From Acidimicrobiales bacterium (lineage in GTDB: Bacteria; Actinomycetota; Acidimicrobiia; Acidimicrobiales; SHLQ01), in NCBI GenBank assembly GCA_020628865.1, contig JAHDEJ010000005.1, positions 1 to 64,000 of the forward strand: a stretch of 64,000 nt of DNA, given 5' to 3'. The notes below the pieces were generated by a model, which saw only the letters and a list, made by a program, of their open reading frames with translations, had not been told where the DNA came from and ran no database searches. Positions 33,941-45,801 of the stretch are shown here, one piece after another; positions within the stretch are counted from its first letter, which is position 1, and every line of letters starts with the position of its first letter. The position numbers and the translations under genes are program-made.

Positions 33941-35956
33941 TCACGACACGAGCCGAAGCTCACGACCTCCGTTGAGGCACTCTTCCAACGCCGGATCGTC
34001 GGCGAACATCGGCCGAGCGAACAGATAGCCCTGCAATAAGTCGCATTCGAACGTCCGGAGCATCTGCTCCTGCATCGACGTCTCGACACCTTCCGCGATC
34101 GGCGTCAGGTCGAACAGGCGGGCCAGACCGACGATGGCCTCGGTGAGACGATTCTCGCCGCCGTCGCCCGATGCATTGAGGCGGTGCACGAAGCTCTTGT
34201 CGATCTTCAGGTAGTCCACGTCGAGGCGGGCCAGATACGACAGGGCCGAGTATCCGGTGCCGAAGTCGTCGATGGCCACGCGAACCCCGAGCTTGCGGAG
34301 TCGATCCAGCACCGCAACCGCCCGATCGAAGTCGTCCAAGAGCGCCTGCTCGGTCAGCTCCAGGATGAGTCGAGACCCGGGAACATCGTGTGCGGCGAGC
34401 GTGTGGGCAACGAGATCCACGAACCCCTGGTCGGCGAGCTGTGCATACGTGATGTTCACCGACATCGACAGCTCATCGCTGGCGATGCCGGCCCGGCGCC
34501 ACTCCCCCAACTGGGCGCACGCCATGTCGAGAATCTGGCGACCGAGCTCACGCGACAACCCGATGTGCTCTGCCGCCTCGATGAACTCGATTGGGCTGAC
34601 CACGCCGAGCGCCGGCGACGTCCATCGAGCCAGCGCCTCGACAACCACGGAACGGTGGCTGATCGCGTCCACGATCGGCTGATACGCCAACGTGACCTCG
34701 CGGGTCGCGACAGCCGTGTGCAGCTCGCGCTCGAGAGAGAATCGACGGGTGACTTCATCACGGAAACTCTGATCGAAGACACGATGGTGCTCACTGCTCG
34801 CCTTCGCCCGATACATCGCAGTATCGGCATCACGCAGCAGCTCCTGTGGGTCCGCGTCACCACTGGTGCCGAGGGCGATCCCGACCGATGCGCCCGTGTG
34901 CACGACCTGACGCTCGACCACGAAGGGCTGGTGCAGGCACTCGGCGAGAGAACGGGCGAACTCGCGAGCCGCAGCTTCGTCCCGAACAACTCGTGCGCAG
35001 GCAAATTCATCGCCGCCGAGGCGGGACACGATGTCGTCCGGGCCCATCTGGGCCTGCAGGACCTCGGCCACCTCGATCAGCAGTTGGTCCCCGGCGGCAT
35101 GGCCGAACGAGTCGTTGATGAGTTTGAAGCGATCCATGTCGATCAAGGCCACGGCGATCGCTTCATCAGGTGCCAACGCCTCGCAATGCGAGCGGACCCG
35201 CTCGGTGAAAGAGAGTCGGTTGAACAACCCGGTCAGCGGGTCGGTCGTGGCCAGGCGCTCGAGTGTCGCTTCGTTGCGCTTGCGTTCGCTGATGTCCTCG
35301 ACGTTGGCGATCCATCCGCCACTGCCGCCTCCATGCGACACCTCGGCCACCGTCGTCGACGCCCAGATGCGGGAACCATCGGCCCGCAACAGTTCGTGTT
35401 CGATCACCCAGGTGGAGCCGGTGCTTCGATCGAGCAGTTTGGCGAATTCCGCGTGCTGCTCCCGGGGGACGACGTTCAACCATCCGAAACCCAGCAACTC
35501 TTCCGGTTCGACATGAAAGAGATCTGCCGTTCGCTGATTGGCGTAGACGGCCCGCCCGTCCTTGTCCGTGTAGACGATGGCGAGCGGCGCATTGCTCGCA
35601 AGCGTTTCGAACATCTGCTGGGTACGAGTCTGTGACGCCATCGCCGAACGAAGCTGTTCGTTTCGTTCCGACAGCTCCTGGTTCAGCTTCTCGATCTCCT
35701 CGCTGCGAAGCAGCGACTCGAGGGCCTCGTTCAGCTCGACGTTCTTTCGGGAGAGTCGCCCGTTCAGCTCGGCCATCTCGGCGGAAGCGACCGCAAAGGC
35801 ATGGTCGTTCAGCCGTCGGCGATCGTCGGCCTCGTCGTAGGTCGCGAGGACCATCTCGACAAACCTTGCCAAGGGTGACGATTCAGCAACCTGCAACCCC
35901 GCCTTGCGGAGTTGTCGGTCGACGTGTCGCTGGGAACGATTCTCCGGTGAGGTCAT
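33941..35956 (-). CDS. PAS-GGDEF-EAL cyclic di-GMP signalling protein
   Basis: The 671-residue cytoplasmic protein has an N-terminal coiled-coil region (about 60-115) with repeated LNxxL and NEQL heptads. A PAS domain follows (about 118-225, with APLAIVYTDKDGRAVYAN and a SRIWASTTVAEVS PAC end), then GGDEF (about 235-395) with an intact RLGGDEFACARV active site. An EAL domain (about 405-660) has VVEALARW and the conserved AIDDFGTGYSALSYL loop. Both catalytic motifs are intact, so it may both make and degrade c-di-GMP. ATG 35956 overlaps the FIST gene stop (ATGA). No transmembrane segment is seen. Confidence 0.92.
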   Translation of the reverse strand: MTSPENRSQRHVDRQLRKAGLQVAESSPLARFVEMVLATYDEADDRRRLNDHAFAVASAEMAELNGRLSRKNVELNEALESLLRSEEIEKLNQELSERNEQLRSAMASQTRTQQMFETLASNAPLAIVYTDKDGRAVYANQRTADLFHVEPEELLGFGWLNVVPREQHAEFAKLLDRSTGSTWVIEHELLRADGSRIWASTTVAEVSHGGGSGGWIANVEDISERKRNEATLERLATTDPLTGLFNRLSFTERVRSHCEALAPDEAIAVALIDMDRFKLINDSFGHAAGDQLLIEVAEVLQAQMGPDDIVSRLGGDEFACARVVRDEAAAREFARSLAECLHQPFVVERQVVHTGASVGIALGTSGDADPQELLRDADTAMYRAKASSEHHRVFDQSFRDEVTRRFSLERELHTAVATREVTLAYQPIVDAISHRSVVVEALARWTSPALGVVSPIEFIEAAEHIGLSRELGRQILDMACAQLGEWRRAGIASDELSMSVNITYAQLADQGFVDLVAHTLAAHDVPGSRLILELTEQALLDDFDRAVAVLDRLRKLGVRVAIDDFGTGYSALSYLARLDVDYLKIDKSFVHRLNASGDGGENRLTEAIVGLARLFDLTPIAEGVETSMQEQMLRTFECDLLQGYLFARPMFADDPALEECLNGGRELRLVS

Positions 35957-37089
35957 CGCTCCGTGATCAACGTGACCGTCATCGTCTGGTTGTGGAGCTC
36001 GCACTCGCCGGACTGGCCGATGCCGAGTTCCCCGTACGAATAGAAGCCGGTGAAGACCGAATCAGCCGGGAGCGTGTCGATGACGGCATCGAGCTCCTCG
36101 TCCGTGCGTTGGCCAAGGACAAGCCGACGACCCACACACGAGACACCGACACAGAGGCCGGGGCCGTCCACCGCCCCACCGTCGAGGGAGAGGCCGGCGT
36201 CTTCGGCCCCATCGATGAGCGCATCGAAGCTTGCTCGCATCAGCTGGGCCTTCCAACCGATCGGAACGTTGCCGGCGAAGGTCATGGAAGACGTTTCCTG
36301 GTCGACGCCAAGAATCGTGCGCACAACGGCACGCGAAGCATCCACGCCGGGTGCTCGAACCGCAAGCGGGAACAGCAGTGCCGATCCCGGAAGTTCGGCC
36401 GCACGATCACCGAGATAGCGACTGTAGAGATCGAGGGCAGGTTCGTCGTCGAGCCGATGCAACACGGTGCCTTCCGACGCCGTGATCGTACGCTCGGGTC
36501 CGAACTGCTCCCATCCGCCCTGCGATCCCGTACGAATGGAGAGGGCATCACCGTAGAAACCGACGGCGGCAACCACGCCGGGACCAATGAGCCCGCCGCT
36601 CAAGACCACGGTCTCGCCGAAGTCCGCACCATCTGCAGCAAGCCCACCAAAGATCGTCACTCCAGGATCGAGCTCCTGACTGAGCCCCTCCACAAGTGCC
36701 GAACCATTGCAGGCCGTGCCATCCGACAAGACGAGTACCGCTCGAAGATCTGACGATCGCAGCGTCGCACCAATCTTGCGACCGACCTCGTCCGAGTGGT
36801 GTGCCGACGCCATCCGGCGAGCGGTCATCGACACTCGCGAGCGATCGAAGCCGATTGCCGTGAGCGCCACGCCCTCGTCTGTGAGATCTGCACCGATGAA
36901 CTGACCTGCAGTCGAGCAACCGCAGATCACCGACTGGGGATACGCCGACTGCAGTCGATCCGCAAGGCCGCGGGAACACAGCTGCTCACGCGTTCCGAAC
37001 GCAAGCACGAGATCGGCCGATGCGTCACCCACCATCGGGTTCGCTTCGAGATCGTTCCAGATTCCAGTGTTGATTCGCACAATGCCCAC
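35953..37089 (-). CDS. FIST-domain sensory protein
   Basis: The 378-residue protein has a FIST_N domain (about 25-220; SVICGCSTAGQFIG, LVLSDGTACNGSAL, IFGGLAADGADFGETVV) and a FIST_C domain (about 225-370; GLCVGVSCVGRRLVLGQRTDEEL, FTGFYSYGELG). The GCSTAGQ and FGGLAADG motifs are diagnostic. FIST domains are thought to bind small ligands such as amino acids and pass signals to partner proteins (family knowledge). The next gene, coupled by ATGA, encodes a PAS-GGDEF-EAL protein, which is probably its signalling output. The upstream 88 bases to purB hold nothing recognised. Confidence 0.9.
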   Translation of the reverse strand: MGIVRINTGIWNDLEANPMVGDASADLVLAFGTREQLCSRGLADRLQSAYPQSVICGCSTAGQFIGADLTDEGVALTAIGFDRSRVSMTARRMASAHHSDEVGRKIGATLRSSDLRAVLVLSDGTACNGSALVEGLSQELDPGVTIFGGLAADGADFGETVVLSGGLIGPGVVAAVGFYGDALSIRTGSQGGWEQFGPERTITASEGTVLHRLDDEPALDLYSRYLGDRAAELPGSALLFPLAVRAPGVDASRAVVRTILGVDQETSSMTFAGNVPIGWKAQLMRASFDALIDGAEDAGLSLDGGAVDGPGLCVGVSCVGRRLVLGQRTDEELDAVIDTLPADSVFTGFYSYGELGIGQSGECELHNQTMTVTLITER

Positions 37090-37177
37090 CTTCCGACGTC
37101 CGCGTCGTCATACAACCGATCGTCCAATCGGTGCGGCGGTGGTGGATGTGAGGCTTTACGAATTCAGCCGCAGAAGA

Positions 37178-38602
37178 TCAGAGAATGTCGCCGGGCCGGT
37201 AGCCGGCTGCATCGGGATCCGCCGACACCAGATCGCCCACACGCTGGGCAACCGCCGCAACCTGCTCACGGGCGAGTCCGGAGAGCCCGATGGGATCGGC
37301 AACGGCGGCACGCATCTCGTCCGCATCGACGTCGAAGCGCTCGTCGGCCATGAGACGGTCGAGCAGGTCGTTGTCGGTCCGACCCTGCTGACGCATGTCG
37401 AGTGCGACGGCAACCGCATGTTCCTTGATCGCCTCATGCGCCGCCTCGCGGCCACGGCCGGACTTCACTGCGGCCATGAGCAGCTTCGTCGTCGACAGGA
37501 ACGGAAGGTAGCGCTCCAGCTCGCGGTCGATGACGGCGGGGAACGCCCCGAACTCGTCGAGCACGGTGAGAAACGTCTCGAAGAGACCGTCGATCGCAAG
37601 GAAAGCGTCAGGAAGCGCAACCCGGCGCACCACCGAGCAGCTGACGTCACCCTCGTTCCACTGGTCGCCGGCGAGCGAACCGACCATCGTGACATGGCCG
37701 CGCAGGATCGCCTGGAAGCCGACGATTCGTTCCGACGAGCGTGCGTTCATCTTGTGAGGCATCGCCGACGATCCGACCTGCCCCTCCTTGAAGCCCTCCG
37801 TCACGAGCTCGGCACCGGCCATCAGCCGAATCGTGTTCGCGAAACTCGCCGGTCCGGACGCCACCTGCAACAACGCGGAGACGACATCAAAATCCAAGGA
37901 CCGTGGATAGACCTGGCCGACACTGTCCAGCGTCTCGTCGAACCCCAGATGGCCGGCAATGCGGTTTTCCAAATCCGCTACGGTGGCGCCGTCGGCGAGC
38001 AGGTCGAGGAGATCCTGCTGCGTACCCATGGGACCCTTGAGGCCGCGCAACGGGTACCGGCGGAGAAGATCATCGACCCGGCCGTGCGCCTGCAGCAACT
38101 CTTCTGCCGCTGACGCGAACCGCTTGCCCAGCGTCGTGACCTGCGCAGCGACGTTGTGGCTACGACCGGCCATGGCGAGGTCCGAGTACTCCACCGCCCG
38201 CTCGGTGAGCCGCGCTAGCACGGTGACGATGCGGGAACGAACAAGCTCGAGGCTGCGACGAATCTGCAGCTGCTCGACGTTCTCGGTCAGGTCGCGCGAC
38301 GTCATCCCCTTGTGGATGTGCTCGTGCCCGGCCAACGCACTGAATTCCTCGATGCGCGCCTTCACGTCATGGCGCGTGATCTGTTCGCGGGCCGCGATCG
38401 ACGCAAGATCGACGTCGTCCCGAACAGACTCGTAGGCCTCGATCACCCCGTCCGGAACCTCGATACCGAGTTCGCGCTGGGCCCGGAGAACGGCAATCCA
38501 GAGCTCGCGTTCCAACACGATCTTCGCTTCCGGCGACCAGATGTCGACCATCTGCGTACTCGCGTATCGCCCAGCGAGCACGTTTGGCATGGTGTCGCTC
38601 AT
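37178..38602 (-). CDS. purB: Adenylosuccinate lyase
   Basis: The 474-residue enzyme cleaves SAICAR and adenylosuccinate. The fumarase-superfamily signature is in GSSAMPHKMNARSSERI (about 288-304), and GMTSRDLTENVEQLQIRRSLELV (about 102-125) contains the substrate loop. DLAMAGRSHNVAAQVTTLGKR is the second conserved segment. ATG 38602 overlaps the purD stop (ATGA), so the gene is coupled to purD. The unusually long upstream open frame is antisense to purD and was rejected. Confidence 0.96.
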   Translation of the reverse strand: MSDTMPNVLAGRYASTQMVDIWSPEAKIVLERELWIAVLRAQRELGIEVPDGVIEAYESVRDDVDLASIAAREQITRHDVKARIEEFSALAGHEHIHKGMTSRDLTENVEQLQIRRSLELVRSRIVTVLARLTERAVEYSDLAMAGRSHNVAAQVTTLGKRFASAAEELLQAHGRVDDLLRRYPLRGLKGPMGTQQDLLDLLADGATVADLENRIAGHLGFDETLDSVGQVYPRSLDFDVVSALLQVASGPASFANTIRLMAGAELVTEGFKEGQVGSSAMPHKMNARSSERIVGFQAILRGHVTMVGSLAGDQWNEGDVSCSVVRRVALPDAFLAIDGLFETFLTVLDEFGAFPAVIDRELERYLPFLSTTKLLMAAVKSGRGREAAHEAIKEHAVAVALDMRQQGRTDNDLLDRLMADERFDVDADEMRAAVADPIGLSGLAREQVAAVAQRVGDLVSADPDAAGYRPGDIL

Positions 38603-39828
38603 CGGGCCCTCGCCTGCTTCGCGATGTCGTTCCGGTGGTGCATTCCCGGCCAGGAGAGCTTCTCCACGGCCGCATAGGCGGCAGCAACAGCGTCGTCCAC
38701 GGTCGCGCCGCGGCCGATCACGTTGACGGCCCGACCGCCGGCCGTCCGCAGAGCGCCATCCTCGTTGCGATCGACGCCGGCGAAGTAGATCGATGCCCCC
38801 TCGACCGCTTGCGCTTCGGTGAGTCCATCGATGACATCGCCCGTCCGGGTCGACGTCGGGTAGCCCTCGCTCGCGCACACGACGATCACCAGCGCATCGT
38901 CCGAGAACGTCGGAGTCGACACGATGTTGCCAGATGCTGCCTCCATGAGGAGTTGCACCAGGTCCGACTCGATCCGGGGGAGCACCACCTGCGTCTCCGG
39001 GTCACCGAATCGCACGTTGTACTCGAGCATCTTCGGACCGTTTGGCGTGAGCATCAACCCGGCGTACAGAACGCCGCGATAGTCGATGCCGCGGCGGGAC
39101 AACTCGGCGAGTGTCGGTTCGATCGCCTGCTCCATGACCATCTCGAGCAAGCCGGGATCCGCCCAGGGCAACGGTGTGTAGGCACCCATGCCACCGGTGT
39201 TCGGACCCGCATCGCCGTCGAACGCCCGCTTGTGATCCTGAGCCGGCGCAAGCAAGACCGCCTTCGTCCCGTCGCACACCGCAAAGACGGACACTTCCGG
39301 ACCCGTCAGGCCCTCCTCGATCACGACCGTCGAACCAGCTGCACCAAATGCGCTTCCCGAGAGGTATTCGCGAACGGCCAGTTCCGCCTCGCTGCGATCA
39401 TCGGTGACCAACACGCCCTTGCCTGCAGCAAGACCGTCGGTCTTGATGACGAACGGCGCCGTCATCGTGGAGAGAAACGCAAGCGCCGGATCGACCTCGG
39501 TGAACGAACCGTGCTCCGCCGTCGGCACACCGGCCGCAACGAAGAGGTCCTTCATCCAGGCCTTGCTGCCTTCGAGCTGGGCGCCGTCGGCACCGGGCCC
39601 GAAGACGAGCTTTCCCTGCGCCCGCAGGCGATCCGCAAGACCGTCCACCAGAGGAACTTCCGGACCGATGACGAACAGGTCGGCATCGAGCTCCGTCGCC
39701 GGAGTGTCCGTCGAGTTGGGAATCCCAGGATTTCCCGGCGTGACGATCACCTCGTCGGCGGTTCGGCCGAGGACGTCGGCGAGCGCATGCTCACGCCCGC
39801 CCGATCCGACAACAACGACTCTGGTCAT
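38599..39828 (-). CDS. purD: Phosphoribosylamine-glycine ligase
   Basis: The 409-residue ATP-grasp enzyme makes GAR in step 2 of the pathway. VVVVGSGGREHALADVL begins the protein; APFVIKTDGLAAGKGVLV (about 118-135) is the ATP-binding loop. GPEVSVFAVCDG and LEYNVRFGDPETQVVLPRI (about 275-293) are conserved PurD motifs. ATG 39828 was selected because the earlier in-frame start leads into Arg/Ser-rich sequence. It is followed by purB with a four-base overlap and preceded by purA (16-base gap). Confidence 0.96.
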   Translation of the reverse strand: MTRVVVVGSGGREHALADVLGRTADEVIVTPGNPGIPNSTDTPATELDADLFVIGPEVPLVDGLADRLRAQGKLVFGPGADGAQLEGSKAWMKDLFVAAGVPTAEHGSFTEVDPALAFLSTMTAPFVIKTDGLAAGKGVLVTDDRSEAELAVREYLSGSAFGAAGSTVVIEEGLTGPEVSVFAVCDGTKAVLLAPAQDHKRAFDGDAGPNTGGMGAYTPLPWADPGLLEMVMEQAIEPTLAELSRRGIDYRGVLYAGLMLTPNGPKMLEYNVRFGDPETQVVLPRIESDLVQLLMEAASGNIVSTPTFSDDALVIVVCASEGYPTSTRTGDVIDGLTEAQAVEGASIYFAGVDRNEDGALRTAGGRAVNVIGRGATVDDAVAAAYAAVEKLSWPGMHHRNDIAKQARAR

Positions 39829-39844
39829 CGATCCTCCGTCACCG

Positions 39845-41125
39845 TCAGGCGGCGAAGTCCAGGACCTGCTTGCGGCCCGGACCGACGCCAACGAGCCGAA
39901 CCGGCACGCCGCACTGTTCTTCGACGAACGAGAGATAGTCGGCAGCCGCCATCGGCAACTCGGACCGATCGGTCACGCCGGTCAGATCCGTCTTCCAACC
40001 GGGAAGCTCCTCGTACACGGGCGTCACGTTGTGCAGCACCGACTGGTGGTACGGGAAGTCGGTGATGCGCTTCCCATCGTGTTCGTAGGCGACACACACC
40101 TTGATGGTGTCGAGGTCGTCCAACACGTCGAGCTTCGTGATCGCCAGCTCGGTCATCGAGTTCACCCGCCGGGCGTACCGCATCATGACGCAGTCGAACC
40201 AACCCGGACGGCGACGACGACCGGTGTTCGTACCGTACTCATGACCGACGTCGACGATGTGATCGCCGACGTCGTCGAACAGTTCCGTCGGGAACGGCCC
40301 GGCACCCACACGAGTGATGTAGGCCTTGGCCACGCCGACGACCCGGTCGATGTACATCGGGCCGACTCCGGAACCAACGCATGCGCCGCCGGCGGTCGGG
40401 TTCGATGAGGTCACGTACGGGTAGGTGCCATGATCGAGGTCCAGGAACGTTGCCTGCGCGCCCTCCAGCAGAATCTCGTGGCCGGCCTCGAGCTCCTCGT
40501 GCACGAGCGAAATCGTGTCGGTGACCATCGGCTCGATCTTCGGCCGGTACTCGTTCATGAACGTCTCGGTGATCTCCTCGAGATCGAATCCGAGCTTGTT
40601 GTACACGCGGGCCATGACCGGGTTGAGCTGATGGAGGACAACCTCCAGCTTCTGCCGGAAGATCTTCTCGTCGAGCAGGTCCTGGATCCGGAGACCGGTG
40701 CGCATCGACTTGTCGGCATAGCTCGGACCGATGCCGCGCTTGGTGGTGCCGAGCTTGTTTTTGCCGAGATGCCGTTCCTGCAGGGCGTCGAGGCTCTGGT
40801 GGTACGGGAAGATCATGTGGGCGTTGCCGCTCACACGAAGCTTCGACGTGTCGACGCCCTTCGACTCGAGCATGGCGGTCTCGCGCAGCAACACGCCGGG
40901 ATCCACCACGACACCGTTGCCGATGACCGGCGTGATGTGTGGATAGAGCACGCCGGACGGAACGAGCTGGAGCGCGAACGATTCGCCTTCCACCACGATC
41001 GTGTGGCCGGCGTTGTGGCCACCCTGAAAGCGCACCACCGCAGTCATGTCACGGGCGAGAAGATCGGTGAACTTCCCCTTGCCCTCGTCTCCCCATTGGG
41101 TACCGACGATGACGGTTGCACCCAT
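39845..41125 (-). CDS. purA: Adenylosuccinate synthetase
   Basis: The 426-residue GTP-dependent enzyme makes adenylosuccinate from [20 protein letters not shown] (about 8-24) is the P-loop, GHNAGHTI (about 37-44) carries the catalytic His, and [16 protein letters not shown] plus [23 protein letters not shown] follow. All catalytic motifs are intact. It heads the purA-purD-purB group on the minus strand. The length is normal (about 425-430). Confidence 0.97.
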   Translation of the reverse strand: MGATVIVGTQWGDEGKGKFTDLLARDMTAVVRFQGGHNAGHTIVVEGESFALQLVPSGVLYPHITPVIGNGVVVDPGVLLRETAMLESKGVDTSKLRVSGNAHMIFPYHQSLDALQERHLGKNKLGTTKRGIGPSYADKSMRTGLRIQDLLDEKIFRQKLEVVLHQLNPVMARVYNKLGFDLEEITETFMNEYRPKIEPMVTDTISLVHEELEAGHEILLEGAQATFLDLDHGTYPYVTSSNPTAGGACVGSGVGPMYIDRVVGVAKAYITRVGAGPFPTELFDDVGDHIVDVGHEYGTNTGRRRRPGWFDCVMMRYARRVNSMTELAITKLDVLDDLDTIKVCVAYEHDGKRITDFPYHQSVLHNVTPVYEELPGWKTDLTGVTDRSELPMAAADYLSFVEEQCGVPVRLVGVGPGRKQVLDFAA

Positions 41126-41188
41126 GGCTCACCATCCCTTCGAGTCGAACGCGGACCGATCGACTCTAGCGGCTGGGGCCCGCTCGCC

Positions 41189-42223
41189 CTACCCGGTGAA
41201 GGCGGGGTTTGCCTGCTGTGGTGTTGCCGTGGCCGACTCGACCTCAGGCACGATGGCGGCAACCGTGGTGGTCGGCGACACCGGCGCGGCCGTGCTGGTT
41301 GGTGTGGCGGGTGCGACCGTGGTGGTCGTCGTTGCCGCTGGCTGACCCGGATCCACCGGGGTGACCCGACAGATGATGTTGACCTGAATGTCGACTCCAC
41401 CGGCAGCCGGGATGCTCACGACCAGCTGGTCACGAATCTGGGCCACACCGATGCCGTCCGGCGAGGACGTGATGTCGCACACCCGCTCAGCCGGATAGTC
41501 GATGGCACAACTCGAACCGCCGGGAAGATCGGCGAGGCGCAGCTGAACGAGACGGCCGGTTGCGGACTCCGATGAGCCACCGCAGTCCAGAGAAATCGTG
41601 CTGGCGTCAGGACCCTCATCCTGGAAGGTGACGGTCACCGACGACGGCGGAATCTCGGGCGTGACCGGCGGCGGAACGATCTCCGTTGCCGCCACACACA
41701 CCGGCTCAACCGAGTTGGCACTCGTCGCACCGATCGCAGCGTGCGTGATGCGGATCTGCGTCGCCGTGTCGGCGATTGTCACCGTTCCGAGCGCTCCGGC
41801 CCAGGTGTCCTCGACCACGTTGTCGGCAATGTCGGCAGTCGTTCCGGATGTGGCCAGGACTGCTCCGTCCGCAGAGAGCAGCTCTGCGAACCACTGCTCC
41901 TGCGGCTGGGCGTTCACCGTATCGCGCCCGGGATAGCCGTCATACGACACCGCAGCCAATGCATATTCACCCGCCGTCAGAGGTGCCGCAAGATCGAAGA
42001 CTCGAGTGGTTGGGCCGGTCGAAAACACCGCAACTTCATCGCGTCCCGGTCCGAATCCGAAGAACTCGGTGCCGAACTCGGTGACCACGTCGCCGGAGCA
42101 ACTCGACGACGGCCCGGTCTGTGCGCTGACGGCGGTGAACAGGCCGATGCTCGCGACGAGCAGGACCGTGACCACGCCGCCGACGATTTTGTTGGTTCGC
42201 TTGCGCCCGTTGTTGGGTTCCAT
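41189..42223 (-). CDS. Secreted or membrane-anchored protein of unknown function
   Basis: The 344-residue protein begins at ATG 42223, with GAGGAGATGTG immediately before it. The N-terminal helix IVGGVVTVLLVASIGLFTAVSA is a signal or anchor. A beta-sandwich-like domain (about 30-160) with Cys pairs is followed by a second domain ending at about residue 290. A Thr/Pro/Ala-rich tail (about 290-344, TTTTTVAPATP) closes the protein. No family is recognised. It is located between purA and clpB on the minus strand, with short gaps on both sides. Confidence 0.7.
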   Translation of the reverse strand: MEPNNGRKRTNKIVGGVVTVLLVASIGLFTAVSAQTGPSSSCSGDVVTEFGTEFFGFGPGRDEVAVFSTGPTTRVFDLAAPLTAGEYALAAVSYDGYPGRDTVNAQPQEQWFAELLSADGAVLATSGTTADIADNVVEDTWAGALGTVTIADTATQIRITHAAIGATSANSVEPVCVAATEIVPPPVTPEIPPSSVTVTFQDEGPDASTISLDCGGSSESATGRLVQLRLADLPGGSSCAIDYPAERVCDITSSPDGIGVAQIRDQLVVSIPAAGGVDIQVNIICRVTPVDPGQPAATTTTTVAPATPTSTAAPVSPTTTVAAIVPEVESATATPQQANPAFTG

Positions 42224-42328
42224 CACATCTCCTCGACCCTTGCGCCAAAAAAGGCCCCTACCGCCTGTCGCGCGAGAGTAGAGCCCTCTCCGGCAATGAA
42301 CAAGTACAGAGCATGGGCATTTGCCACA

Positions 42329-42356
42329 CCTCCGGGCCACGTCAGCGACCCGGAGA
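42329..42356 (-). terminator. Possible hairpin downstream of clpB
   Basis: Between clpB and the downstream gene a 7-bp inverted repeat (ctccggg at 42330-42336 and cccggag at 42349-42355) flanks a 12-base loop. No U-tract follows on the minus strand. It could be an actinobacterial-style terminator lacking a U-tract, but evidence is weak. Confidence 0.3.
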
Positions 42357-42364
42357 TGGGGAAG

Positions 42365-44851
<2,487 letters not shown>

Positions 44852-44892
44852 GCAAACCTCCTCGCACGAGCCCGTCGAGCGGTCTCGCAGAT

Positions 44893-44913
44893 CTTGAGTA
44901 CTCCCCACTCAAC
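44893..44913. promoter_or_regulatory. HAIR-like HspR operator upstream of clpB
   Basis: CTTGAGT-N7-ACTCAAC (44893-44899, spacer ACTCCCC, 44907-44913) matches the HAIR consensus CTTGAGT-N7-ACTCAAG except for the last base. It lies 42 bases upstream of the clpB ATG in the 107-base divergent gap shared with the selenoprotein gene at 44959. HspR is encoded at 45793-46182. Binding and repression are inferred from the consensus. Confidence 0.8.
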
Positions 44914-44958
44914 TTCTGAGTGCTTGCCCCTATTCCCCCCGGCGAGCAGAATCAGCGC

Positions 44959-45801
44959 ATGTCACGCACCCATCGATCCACCATCAGTTACATCGATCGG
45001 TCTCGGGACTACTACGCCGCCCAAGGGTACTCGCAGCCGTACAAGTGGGCAGCCAACACGGACGCGCCGTTCACCCCACTCCCCCGCCCGTTGAACGAGT
45101 GTCGAGTCGGTGTCGTCACCACCACCAAGCGACATGCCGACGATCCGCTGCAGCCGTTTGCGGCCGCGTCGAGTCCGCAGCCGACGGAGATGGCCACAGA
45201 TCACCTCCACTGGCATCAGGAAGCCACGCACACCAACGACGTCGGATCGTTCCTTCCACTCGATCACCTGCAGACCCTGGTTGATGAAGGACGGATCGGA
45301 TCCGTCAGCCCCCGCTACTACAGCGTCTCCACCATCTACAGCCAGCGGCGAACCATCACCTGGGCTGAACAGGTCCGCGAATGGGCCGTCGAGGACGGTG
45401 TCGACGCCATGCTGCTCGTGCCGCTTTGACCGGTCTGCCATCAGACGGTCGGTCTGACCGCACGCCACCTCGAAGCTGCAGGAATTCCCACCCTGATCAT
45501 CGGATCCGCACGCGACATCATCGAGGAGAACGCGGTCCCGCGATTCGTGTTCACCAACCTGCCACTCGGCAACCCCATCGGCCCCGCCGACGACGGCGAT
45601 CAGCAGCTCGACGTACTCCGTCTCGCCTGCGACGTCTTTGCGTCGGCCACACTCCCGCAGACCACGGTGCAGGCACCGGTCGTCTGGTCCGGCCGCCCGG
45701 ACTGGCGAGACAGCTTCATGCCGATCGATGACGCCGATGCACTCCGTCGGGCCGGCGAGGAACGCCGGGCCGAGCAGGCTGCAGCGAAACGGTCAGGATG
45801 A
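44959..45801 (+). CDS. GrdB/PrdB-like selenoprotein (glycine/sarcosine/betaine reductase B family); in-frame TGA read as Sec
   Basis: This is a single 280-residue protein if TGA 45427-45429 (codon 157) is read as selenocysteine. Two adjacent in-frame ORFs (44959-45429 and 45430-45801) give a continuous product. The sequence before TGA is DAMLLVPL, then U-PVCHQTVGLTARHLEAAGI, a U-x-x-C-H motif. The family (selenoprotein B of glycine/sarcosine/betaine or proline reductase type) carries Sec or Cys there. Downstream FTNLPLGNPIG is a family-type block. A SECIS-like stem-loop follows at 45446-45460. It overlaps the last 9 bases of hspR convergently. It shares a 107-base divergent gap with clpB, which includes the HAIR element. 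Substrate is unknown; the redox role is inferred. Confidence 0.9.
45427..45460 (+). promoter_or_regulatory. Putative bacterial SECIS element for Sec insertion
   Basis: After the UGA (45427-45429), 21 nt lead to a GGUCU pentaloop (45451-45455) held by a perfect 5-bp stem CGGUC/GACCG (45446-45450, 45456-45460). The E. coli fdhF SECIS has a similar GGUCU apical loop about 19-20 nt after UGA (from memory of that element). The position and loop sequence together support SelB-dependent decoding. Confidence 0.8.

Noticed and set aside
45427-45429. TGA as a nonsense mutation making a pseudogene
   Set aside because: The frame continues intact to 45801, the codon sits in a U-x-x-C-H motif and a SECIS-like loop follows. 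Pseudogene reading is less likely but not excluded.
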